7,147 nt of DNA. It comes from Opitutia bacterium UBA7876. GTDB taxonomy: Bacteria; Verrucomicrobiota; Verrucomicrobiia; Opitutales; Seribacteraceae. Numbering within the stretch: position 1 is the first letter of the stretch; each line of letters begins with the position of its first letter. A program made the position numbers and the translations under genes. The stretch is taken from assembly GCA_002500665.1 (NCBI GenBank), contig DLRY01000062.1, positions 24,252 to 31,398 of the forward strand, written 5' to 3'. The notes under the pieces are model-generated. The model ran no database searches and had not been told where the DNA came from. It was given only the letters and a program-made list of their open reading frames with translations. Of this stretch, positions 1 to 5,187 are shown piece after piece.

Positions 1-38
1 ATAGCTTTTTCCGGCCCTTCGATCAAGCCAAATGAGGC

Positions 39-299
39 TTAATCGTCGTAAATCATCAACCCGTGGTAGCTTTCGTATGCGAACCAGACCGCGGCCGTCA
101 GGAACAGCGTCCAGAATATTGTCTTGAAGGCTATCCGGTAGAGCCAGTAGGACCTTCTGGAATTCATCCCGTCGCCCCCGAAGTCGTGGTAGTAGCGCAT
201 CAGGTCCCTCTCGTTGGTCCGGCTCTCGAATTTGCTCGAGTAACGGCCGTAGGAAGACCGGGTCTTCAGGTACCACCACTGGAAGATCTTGTGCAACAT
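39..299 (-). CDS. Small aromatic-rich single-pass membrane protein, hypothetical
   Basis: I do not recognise this 86-residue protein. The N-terminal half is polar and basic (repeated Arg, Lys, Ser and Tyr up to about residue 50, including SRRSYW at 47-52). It is followed by one hydrophobic segment at about 57-76 and a short acidic end (YDD). By the positive-inside rule the basic half should be cytoplasmic and the C-terminus periplasmic. Trp, Tyr and Phe are very common: 22 of 86 residues, including WWY at 8-10. It starts 39 nt after the surE stop on the same strand with no terminator between, so it is probably the last gene of that transcript. The start is preceded by a purine-rich stretch (GAAGAAAAAAGG) lying very close to the ATG. 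Met45 is a possible later start that would keep the membrane helix. Function is unknown. That it is a real gene is likely but unproven. Confidence 0.6.
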   Translation of the reverse strand: MLHKIFQWWYLKTRSSYGRYSSKFESRTNERDLMRYYHDFGGDGMNSRRSYWLYRIAFKTIFWTLFLTAAVWFAYESYHGLMIYDD

Positions 300-338
300 T
301 TGCCTTTTTTCTTCTTCTAGCTCCCGAATCCAACGGGT

Positions 339-1142
339 TCAAGGCTCAAGGTATCTTTTTCCTGAAAGCTCCGAGAAATCCAGTCGGGAGACGCTGACCA
401 GGCCCTCCTCCAGTGCCCAGAGGTCGGAACCCGCTTCCGGGCTGGCCCGTTCGAGCCATTCGGTGCGGTAGACGAGCTGGTAGTGGCCTCCCTTTTCAGC
501 CTTGTCGAAGAGGCTTCCAAGCCTGAGGGGACTGGCGAAGGTGGGGACGGGTTGGCTTTTCCCGTCGAAATCGGGCGGAAAATTGAGGTTGTGCACGCCG
601 AGACCCTCCATCATGGGGGAATCGATCACCTGCCGGGCATATGCGGCGCAGGTTGCGGCGCTGTTGAGGAGGCTCTTCTTGATCTTTCCCGATGCCCTTC
701 CGCAGCTTTCCCTTATTTCCTCGAATTGATCAGCCGGCAGGGCCAAGCTGGCGGCAATCGCTCGGTGTCCAAGCAAGGCTCCCTCGAGGGCCGCCCCGAC
801 CGTGCCCGAGGAGAGGATCATCGGGAGAGTCACGTTGTAGCCCAGGTTGATGCCACTGACCACGAGGTCCGGTTCCTTCTCCAGGAGGTGTCCGCAGGCG
901 AAGTTCACGCAGTCCGCTGGGGTGCCGTTGAGGGAAAAGGCTTTCGAAGGGAAGTCGGCGACCTTCTTTGGCCGGAGCTTTGCGTTTCTCGAGATGGCGT
1001 GTCCGATCCAGCTGCGCTCCCCATCGGGGGCGCAGGTCACCACGTCGAAGACTTTGGCCAGTTCCGTCACCAGGGCGCGGAGAAACCCGGACTCGACTCC
1101 ATCGTCGTTGGTTGCCAGAACAAGTGGTTTTTTGGTGTTCAT
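339..1142 (-). CDS. surE: SurE, 5'/3'-nucleotidase
   Basis: SurE removes phosphate from nucleoside 5'- and 3'-monophosphates in the cytoplasm, using a divalent metal. Some members also act on short polyphosphate. The protein has 267 residues, close to the usual 245-270. The family motifs are present in order. TNDDG at 11-15 gives metal-binding Asp13 and Asp14. APDGERSWIGHAIS at 38-51 gives Ser44. NGTPADCVNFA at 72-82 is the nucleotide-pocket segment. SGIN at 96-99 gives Asn99, followed by SSGTVGAALEGA at 111-122. The Asp-Asp-Ser-Asn metal set is therefore complete. The start is fixed because the first strand (KPLVLATNDDG) must begin at once, so no later start is possible. It lies downstream of pnp, but a strong terminator ends 8 nt before the ATG and no Shine-Dalgarno is visible. 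Expression must come from read-through or an unusual start. Sitting next to pnp suggests a role in handling nucleotides from RNA decay (inference). Confidence 0.93.
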   Translation of the reverse strand: MNTKKPLVLATNDDGVESGFLRALVTELAKVFDVVTCAPDGERSWIGHAISRNAKLRPKKVADFPSKAFSLNGTPADCVNFACGHLLEKEPDLVVSGINLGYNVTLPMILSSGTVGAALEGALLGHRAIAASLALPADQFEEIRESCGRASGKIKKSLLNSAATCAAYARQVIDSPMMEGLGVHNLNFPPDFDGKSQPVPTFASPLRLGSLFDKAEKGGHYQLVYRTEWLERASPEAGSDLWALEEGLVSVSRLDFSELSGKRYLEP

Positions 1143-1150
1143 TGGGAATG

Positions 1151-1186
1151 AAAAAGGGGAGGGCGCCGGTTGGCGTCCTCCCCCTT
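1151..1186 (-). terminator. Strong intrinsic terminator between pnp and surE
   Basis: Read on the minus strand, the left arm (1186-1172) is A A GGGGG A GG A CGCC, the loop is AACC, and the right arm (1167-1154) is GGCG C CC T CCCC TT. This gives a stem of about 15 positions with one A/C mismatch and one G-U pair. Right after it comes a TTTTTC run. The arrangement works only on the minus strand, because the other side has no T-run. It lies 35 nt beyond the pnp stop, so it probably ends most rpsO-pnp transcripts. The surE ATG is only 8 nt further on, so it may act as an attenuator for surE. Confidence 0.88.
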
Positions 1187-1220
1187 GTTAGTAATTCGTT
1201 GCGTCGGAGGCAAACGGTAT

Positions 1221-3635
1221 TCAGGAATTCTCCCTTTCTTCGGTTTCTTCGTCGCCGGATTCCTCTTCCGAAGACTCCTCGCCGGATTCCTGCTCGGAGG
1301 ATTCGTCGTCCGAAGACTCTTCCGCGGATTCTTCCGTTTGAGGTTCTTCGGTCCCGGCCTCCCCGGTGGATTCCTCGTTGGCCTGTTCGGCTTGAGGTTC
1401 TTCGCTTGATTCCTCGGCGGGCGCTTCCTCGACCGCTTGCTCGGCGGGCTCGTCGGCAGGGACCGATTCCTCCTCGGCCGGTTGCTCGGCGTTGGGGGTG
1501 GGCTCGTCCTCTCCGGCTTCCGCGGCTTCCTCCATGGCTGCCCGGCGGCTGAGCTTTACGCGTCCCTTGTCGTCGATGCCGATGCACTTGACGATAATCT
1601 CGTCCCCGAGCTTGCAGATGTCCTCGGTCTTGTTGACCCGGAAATCAGCCAGTTCGGAAATGTGACATAGTCCTTCCTTGCCCGGGAGACATTCCACGAA
1701 TGCCCCGAACTCCTTAACCCCGCGTACGATCCCGCGGTAGGTCTTGCCGGCCTCGATCTCGCCCGTGACGAGGTCGATTTCCGAAAGAGCGCGTTCCATG
1801 GCCTCCGAATTGTTGGCGTAAACGCGTACCTTTCCGCTGTTGTCCTCGTCGATGTCGATGTTTGCCCCGGTGACCTCGGTGATGCGGCGGATATTCTTTC
1901 CGCCCGGGCCGATGAGGGCGCCGATCTTCTCCGGGTCGATCTGGACCATCTCGATGCGGGGAGCGTGCTCGCGCAGCTCCTTGCGGTGCCCGGACTGGCT
2001 GGCGTCCATGACGTCGAGGATCTTCATGCGGGCCTCGGTTACCTGCTTGACCGCCTCCTTGGCGATGCTGAAGGGCAGGCCCTGGATCTTGAGGTCGAGC
2101 TGAAAGCCGGTGACCCCGTCGCGGGTTCCGCAGACCTTGAAGTCCATGTCTCCGAAGTGATCCTCGGCCCCGATGATGTCGGTCAGAACGACGTACTTGG
2201 CAATGTTGCCGTCGTCATCCATCTCGGTAACCAGGCCGGTGGAAATGCCCGCCACGTGCTGGCTCAGGGGCACCCCTGCGTCCATAAGGGCGAGTGAACC
2301 GCCGCATACGCTGGCCATGGAGGTCGATCCGTTGGAGGACATGATCTCGGAAACCAGGCGGATGGCGTAGGGGAAGTCGTCTTCCGCGGGAAGTACGGGA
2401 AGAACCGAGCGCTCGGCAAGGGCGCCGTGCCCGATCTCGCGCCGGCTGGTGAACCCGAACCTGCCTGCCTCGCCCACTGAGAAGGGGGGGAAGTTATAGT
2501 GCAGGATGAAGGATTTTGCAGTCGGCCCACCGGTCAGCCCGTCCATTTCCTGAACGTCGCGGCTGGTCCCGAGGGTGGTCATCACGAGGGACTGGGTTTC
2601 GCCTCGGCTGAAGACTGCGGATCCGTGAACGCGAGGGAGCACGCCCGTTTCGCAGGTCACTTCGCGCAGATCAGCGGGAGCCCGGCCGTCGGCGCGCTTG
2701 CCCTTGTTGAGGATGTTGTTGCGGTAAACCTCTTCCTGGATGACCTCGAAGGCCATCTTGACGTGGTCGGGATCGAATTCCTCGCCGAACTTTTCCTCGC
2801 AGGCCGCGGTGGCCTCGTCCTTGACGACGTTGACCGCTTCCTGGCGCTCCTGCTTGGACGGGGCGAAAATCGCCTCCTCCATGCGGTCGCCGGTGATCTC
2901 GCGACAGAGGGAAAGAACCTCGTCGGGAGCGTTGCAGAGGTCGAAGGACTTCTTTTCCTTGGCGCACAGGCCGGCCAGCTCGCGCTGGGCGGCGATGACG
3001 TCCTGGATGGCCTCGTGGGCATACTCGAGCGCCTCCACGAAGCGGTCCTCGGGCATCTGCTCGGCGGAGCCCTCGATCATCATCATTTCCTTCTCGCTTC
3101 CGACGTAGATCAGGTCGAGGCTGGACTCGTACATTTGCTCGTTGGTCGGGTTGACCACGAATTCCCCGTCGATCTCGCCGAGGCGGACGCACCCTACGGG
3201 CCCGTCCCACGGTACGTCGGAGATCAGGAGGGCGGCGGAGGCCCCGTTTACCATCAGGACGTCTGCCTCGTTCACCTGGTCGGTGGAAAGGAGGTAGCCG
3301 ATGACCTGAACCTCATTGAGGAAGCCCTTTGGGAAAAGCGGGCGGAGGGGACGGTCGCAAAGGCGCGAGGTAAGGATTTCCTTTTCGCTCGGACGACCTT
3401 CGCGCTTGAAGTATCCGCCCGGGAAGCGCCCGGCTGCGGTGAACTTTTCGCGGTAGTCTACGGTCAGGGGGAAAAAGTCCTGTCCCGGGCGAAGGGTTGC
3501 GGCGGCGGTTGCGGAGACGAACAAGCTGGTCTCTCCCTTGGATATGGTTACGGCGCCACCCGCGAGGCCGGCCAACGTGCCGGAGGATATCTGTATGCCG
3601 AGTTTCTCGGACGTTACGTTATGTTTTTGATTCAT
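1221..3635 (-). CDS. pnp: Polynucleotide phosphorylase with acidic C-terminal tail
   Basis: PNPase is a cytoplasmic trimeric 3'-to-5' exoribonuclease that uses phosphate to release nucleoside diphosphates. All domains are present. The first RNase PH domain covers about 12-145 (FFPLTVDY 54-61, GRFPGGYFKREGR 69-81, RPLRPLFP 95-102). An all-helical linker covers about 150-305. The second RNase PH domain covers about 308-545 (KGKRADGR 311-318, GSAVFSRGETQSL 338-350, RREIGHGALAERS 398-410, SSNGSTSMASVCGGSLAL 433-450). Catalytic Asp492, Asp498 and Lys500 in DHFGDMDFK match E. coli Asp486, Asp492 and Lys494. A KH domain with GPGG at 576-579 follows, then an S1 domain at about 628-697. The core ends near 700, the usual family length. 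The extra 104 residues (701-804) contain 40 Glu and 5 Asp, no Lys and one Arg, and are probably disordered. It follows rpsO, the classic order. No strong Shine-Dalgarno lies next to the ATG. Identity is very secure; the role of the tail is unknown. Confidence 0.98.
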   Translation of the reverse strand: MNQKHNVTSEKLGIQISSGTLAGLAGGAVTISKGETSLFVSATAAATLRPGQDFFPLTVDYREKFTAAGRFPGGYFKREGRPSEKEILTSRLCDRPLRPLFPKGFLNEVQVIGYLLSTDQVNEADVLMVNGASAALLISDVPWDGPVGCVRLGEIDGEFVVNPTNEQMYESSLDLIYVGSEKEMMMIEGSAEQMPEDRFVEALEYAHEAIQDVIAAQRELAGLCAKEKKSFDLCNAPDEVLSLCREITGDRMEEAIFAPSKQERQEAVNVVKDEATAACEEKFGEEFDPDHVKMAFEVIQEEVYRNNILNKGKRADGRAPADLREVTCETGVLPRVHGSAVFSRGETQSLVMTTLGTSRDVQEMDGLTGGPTAKSFILHYNFPPFSVGEAGRFGFTSRREIGHGALAERSVLPVLPAEDDFPYAIRLVSEIMSSNGSTSMASVCGGSLALMDAGVPLSQHVAGISTGLVTEMDDDGNIAKYVVLTDIIGAEDHFGDMDFKVCGTRDGVTGFQLDLKIQGLPFSIAKEAVKQVTEARMKILDVMDASQSGHRKELREHAPRIEMVQIDPEKIGALIGPGGKNIRRITEVTGANIDIDEDNSGKVRVYANNSEAMERALSEIDLVTGEIEAGKTYRGIVRGVKEFGAFVECLPGKEGLCHISELADFRVNKTEDICKLGDEIIVKCIGIDDKGRVKLSRRAAMEEAAEAGEDEPTPNAEQPAEEESVPADEPAEQAVEEAPAEESSEEPQAEQANEESTGEAGTEEPQTEESAEESSDDESSEQESGEESSEEESGDEETEERENS
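1254..1404 (-). repeat. Short in-phase direct repeats in the pnp acidic-tail coding region
   Basis: Within the part of pnp that encodes the Glu-rich tail there are exact short repeats spaced by whole codons. GCCGGATTCCT (plus-strand reading) occurs at 1254-1264 and again at 1281-1291, 27 bp apart. TTGAGGTTCTTCG occurs at 1338-1350 and 1392-1404, 54 bp apart. In protein terms the second pair is EEPQ at residues 745-748 and 763-766. The spacing fits growth of the tail by small tandem duplications that later diverged. Biased codon use alone could produce some of this. Confidence 0.5.
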
Positions 3636-3704
3636 TTTTCGTACTTGCGTGTATGTATTTGTTCTTTTCTTCCTTTCGGTCGGACCGGATTGCCCTTCCG
3701 AATT

Positions 3705-3711
3705 CCTCCTT
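3705..3711 (-). promoter_or_regulatory. Orphan Shine-Dalgarno sequence in the pnp leader
   Basis: On the minus strand this reads AAGGAGG, a full match to the anti-Shine-Dalgarno end of 16S rRNA. No ATG, GTG or TTG follows at a usable distance, and the pnp ATG is about 70 nt further on. The upstream CCTT (3720-3717) could pair with the AAGG and mask it. It may be a ribosome standby site or a regulatory pairing element. Chance is possible. Confidence 0.35.
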
Positions 3712-3720
3712 GCCCAAAGG

Positions 3721-3742
3721 CCTGCTCTATTTTGAGCGCAGG
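3721..3742 (-). promoter_or_regulatory. Second hairpin in the rpsO-pnp spacer
   Basis: The minus strand carries CCTGC and GCAGG arms enclosing 12 nt. An alternative pairing uses CCTG/CAGG plus CTC/GAG with a two-base bulge. It lies between the attenuator-like hairpin and the orphan Shine-Dalgarno. In E. coli the rpsO-pnp spacer holds a terminator and an RNase III-cut stem that governs pnp autocontrol. This stem sits in a matching place but is short, so any RNase III role is only a suggestion. Confidence 0.35.
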
Positions 3743-3763
3743 CAGTAGCTGGCTTGAGGAAAG

Positions 3764-3793
3764 AAGCCCTCGGCCGAGTGCGGCCTCGGACTT
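3764..3793 (-). terminator. rpsO attenuator-like hairpin with tandem G-A pairs
   Basis: The RNA would read AAGUCC GA GGCCG, loop CACU, CGGCC GA GGGCUU. The outer stem is six pairs including one G-U, the inner stem is five G-C pairs, and between them are two facing GA steps, a layout known to form stable sheared G-A pairs. It starts 24 nt beyond the rpsO stop and is followed by a pyrimidine run (CTTTCCTC) that is not a clean T-run. It probably ends part of the rpsO transcripts or stabilises the rpsO 3' end, as t1 does in E. coli. It could instead be a processing site. Confidence 0.6.
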
Positions 3794-3816
3794 AAAGGGG
3801 TGGGTAGGACGGTTTC

Positions 3817-4083
3817 CTAGCGACGCAGGCCAAGCTTTTCGATGATCGCCTGGTAGCGGTTCAGGTCCGTCTTCTTGAGGTAGTCAAGGAGCTTTCTCCG
3901 ACGGGCCGCCATCATGAGCAGACCGCGGCGGGAATGGAAATCCTTGCGGTGCGTTTTCAAGTGTTCCGTGAGGTGGGCTATGCGGGCCGAGAGCAGGGCG
4001 ATCTGCACCTCGCTCGATCCCGTGTCCTTGTCGTGGGAACGGTTTTCTTCGATTATGTTTTGTTTATTTACTTGTTCGGACAT
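3817..4083 (-). CDS. rpsO: Ribosomal protein S15
   Basis: S15 is a primary 16S rRNA-binding protein. It grips the three-way junction of helices 20-22 and starts assembly of the 30S platform. The protein has 88 residues, the usual size. The conserved core is easy to read: DTGSSEVQIALLSARI (20-35), then HRKDFHSRRGLL (45-56), the central RNA-binding segment, then RRRKLLDYLKK (61-71) and the typical C-terminal EKLGLRR. The first 15 residues are variable, as in the family. The ATG at 4083 leaves room for the normal N-terminal helix. There is no clear Shine-Dalgarno. An ATG ten bases upstream is out of frame and opens a nine-codon reading frame that overlaps the start. It is the first gene before pnp. 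S15 controls its own mRNA in several bacteria, and the leader here has suitable folding (see 4109-4154). Confidence 0.97.
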   Translation of the reverse strand: MSEQVNKQNIIEENRSHDKDTGSSEVQIALLSARIAHLTEHLKTHRKDFHSRRGLLMMAARRRKLLDYLKKTDLNRYQAIIEKLGLRR

Positions 4084-4108
4084 CTGTTTTCATGAGTTTC
4101 TCGACACG

Positions 4109-4154
4109 TGGGATCCGCGGTTGCGAACCCGCATCCCAGGGTGAACCGGGATGC
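4109..4154 (-). promoter_or_regulatory. rpsO leader with two mutually exclusive hairpins
   Basis: Three segments lie in the rpsO 5' region. Segment 1 is GCATCCC (minus 4154-4148), segment 2 is GGGATGC (4137-4131), and segment 3 contains CCGC and ATCCCA (down to 4109). Segment 2 pairs perfectly with segment 1 (seven pairs, extendable by G-C and G-U to nine, six-base loop). It can instead pair with segment 3 (TGGGAT/ATCCCA, GCGG/CCGC, TT/AA, with bulges). The two folds cannot coexist. The downstream fold ends 25 nt before the rpsO ATG. This is the layout of a two-state translational switch. S15 itself is the likely ligand, because S15 represses its own mRNA through different RNA folds in different bacteria. 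That ligand is inferred. Confidence 0.5.
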
Positions 4155-4235
4155 CGTTCCGTCCGTTTCCGAGCTGGGCAAGGATCGGGAGAGTCAAGGA
4201 AGCAATTCTTGGGAAAGGCTTCTAACGCTGAAAAC

Positions 4236-4263
4236 ATCATGGCTTTTTGGGCCGTCTTGACAA
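4236..4263 (-). promoter_or_regulatory. Possible sigma-70 type promoter for rpsO-pnp
   Basis: On the minus strand TTGTCA (4263-4258, five of six to TTGACA) is followed after 16 nt by CATGAT (4241-4236, four of six to TATAAT). Transcription would begin near 4229, giving a leader of about 146 nt that contains the two alternative hairpins. The -35 lies inside a small dyad, TTGAC AA GTCAA (4257-4268), which could be an operator. The match is modest, so another promoter remains possible. Confidence 0.35.
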
Positions 4264-4296
4264 GTCAAACTTTAATGCCTTTTTCGGTTCACTAAC

Positions 4297-4341
4297 CCTC
4301 GGATCAGAGGGGGATTTCATAACATTATGAAATATCCGAGG
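4297..4341. repeat. Nested inverted repeat at the edge of the AT-rich gap
   Basis: The inner dyad is ATTTCATAA (4314-4322), CA, TTATGAAAT (4325-4333), a perfect 9-bp inverted repeat. Outside it, CCTCGGAT (4297-4304) is perfectly matched by ATCCGAGG (4334-4341). The right-hand arms are directly adjacent, while nine extra bases (cagaggggg) sit on the left. The whole can fold as a 17-pair hairpin with one side bulge on either strand. It has no T-run, so it is not a classic terminator. It includes the stop codon of the 72-residue ORF and lies where the base composition drops. It could be an element end, a large operator or a transcript-stabilising stem. Confidence 0.7.
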
Positions 4342-4535
4342 ACGCCTAGAGCAAAAGGAATACCAACCAATGCAATGAATGGGAGAAAGAACACCCATAA
4401 GCCTAGCTTAGCGTATCCAGATAGCTGAAAACTTTTTTCAAGTTTGTTTATGACGATATTGGTGAAAAATGCAGAAGTACCATATTGGATAACAAAAATA
4501 AGGATACTCAAGAATTCATTACTAGAGGCTAGCAC
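4317..4535 (-). CDS. Possible small two-helix membrane protein (GTG start)
   Basis: This reads as a 72-residue protein that I do not recognise. Two hydrophobic stretches, about 8-30 and 44-71, flank a polar loop with NKLEKSFQ (30-37), so both ends would lie on the same side of the membrane. The only usable start is GTG at 4535, because an in-frame TGA lies four codons upstream. No Shine-Dalgarno is seen. A weak promoter-like pair (TTGGCT, 17 nt, TTGAAT) would place transcription almost at the GTG, which would make the mRNA leaderless; this is speculative. The region is about 36% G+C, far below its neighbours, so the ORF may be acquired DNA, or merely an open frame in an AT-rich spacer. Its stop falls inside a perfect inverted repeat. 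The clean hydrophobic pattern is the main argument for a real gene. Confidence 0.4.
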   Translation of the reverse strand: MLASSNEFLSILIFVIQYGTSAFFTNIVINKLEKSFQLSGYAKLGLWVFFLPFIALVGIPFALGVLGYFIML

Positions 4536-4740
4536 GGATTCAATTCAACTATCCGATAAAACTAAAGCCAAGGGTTAATTAGAACCTTTTTCGCCACGCC
4601 TGCTCCCAAATTCGTTTCATTTGGCAAAGTCGATAGTTAGCCAGACGTTCTCTTCGGCTGAGAGAGAACTCCAAACCTAAACGCAGAGGTCAGAGCTTCC
4701 CTCTTGCCTCCCCGTCCATGACCCGCACGATGCATGGAAA
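4536..4740. other. Intergenic leader region upstream of the cyclotransferase gene
   Basis: No gene is visible here. Two plus-strand hairpins stand out. One has CCAAAT (4606-4611) and ATTTGG (4619-4624) around a seven-base loop. The other has GTTCTCTT (4647-4654) paired with GAGAGAAC (4662-4669), eight pairs including one G-T, around a seven-base loop. Neither has a T-run. A small dyad, GGTT AATTAG AACC, lies at 4573-4586. I could not pick a convincing promoter for the plus-strand operon. The sequence shifts from AT-rich to GC-rich along the stretch. Confidence 0.4.
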
Positions 4741-5187
4741 ATGAAAACCGTCTACTTCGCCTACGGTTCCAACATGAACCTCGGTCAAATGGCCGACCGC
4801 TGTCCCGGTTCCGTGATCGGGCCCCTTGCCCGGCTCGAGGGCTGGAGCTACTTCATCAACGGCCGCGGCTACGCCGGGATCGAAGAGCGTCCGGGCGGGT
4901 TCGTCCTGGGTTGCCTCTGGACGCTGGACGACGAGCACGTCGCCTCCCTCGACCGCTACGAGGGGGTCAGCGGCAACTATTATTCCAAGGAAACGCTCGA
5001 GCTAGAGGAACTGGAAGGCGCAAGGCGCGTATCCGCCCTCGTCTATCTTTCCGTGGACCGCAGGCACGGGGTTCCCACCTCGCGCTACCAGGGGGTGGTC
5101 GTTTCGGGAGCCCGGGAAATCGGCCTCCCCGCCGATTACCTCGCCCTGCTCGAGTCCTGGGCGGACGGTCCTCCCTGCGATGCCTGA
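4741..5187 (+). CDS. Gamma-glutamylcyclotransferase (GGCT/AIG2-like fold)
   Basis: Enzymes of this family release 5-oxoproline from gamma-glutamyl amino acids or related gamma-glutamyl amines by internal cyclisation. The 148-residue protein begins with FAYGSNMN (6-13), the family signature loop that binds the gamma-glutamyl group. It continues with GCLWTLDDEHVASLDRYEG (57-75). Glu74 in DRYEG sits where human GGCT has its catalytic Glu98. The segment REIGLPADYLALLESW also resembles human GGCT near its end. It is shorter than human GGCT (188 residues) but normal for bacterial members. The ATG at 4741 is chosen because it directly precedes the first beta strand (TVYFAYGSN). Nearby ATGs at 4718, 4730 and 4734 are in other frames. 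The Shine-Dalgarno is poor. The stop overlaps the next gene by 8 bp, and that gene encodes a 5-oxoprolinase, which strongly supports 5-oxoproline as the product. The exact substrate cannot be read from sequence. Confidence 0.9.
   Translation: MKTVYFAYGSNMNLGQMADRCPGSVIGPLARLEGWSYFINGRGYAGIEERPGGFVLGCLWTLDDEHVASLDRYEGVSGNYYSKETLELEELEGARRVSALVYLSVDRRHGVPTSRYQGVVVSGAREIGLPADYLALLESWADGPPCDA

Noticed and set aside
730..1587. Minus-strand frame of 285 codons spanning the pnp tail, the terminator and surE
   Set aside because: It crosses two well-supported genes in another frame and has a repetitive Arg/Gly-rich product derived from shifted Glu codons.
2499..3845. 448-codon open frame on the plus strand opposite pnp
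   Set aside because: It lies wholly across pnp and the rpsO 3' end on the other strand and encodes no recognisable domain. Long antisense frames are expected opposite GC-rich genes with biased third positions.
4109..4154. tRNA-like look of the stem-loops upstream of rpsO
   Set aside because: A stretch resembles a T-arm (GGGTTCGCAACC), but there is no acceptor stem, D-arm or anticodon arm in the right order. Alternative hairpins explain the pairing better.
4291..4640. Integron cassette with an attC site around the AT-rich ORF
   Set aside because: GTTAG/CTAAC-like strings occur near both edges, but they do not fit the GTTRRRY and RYYYAAC core sites and no attC-type stem with both boxes is present.
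4291..4645. Terminal inverted repeats of a miniature transposon (CTAACCCTCG at left, CTAACTATCG on the opposite strand at right)
   Set aside because: Only about eight of ten bases match, with no clear target-site duplication and no transposase. Too weak to claim.
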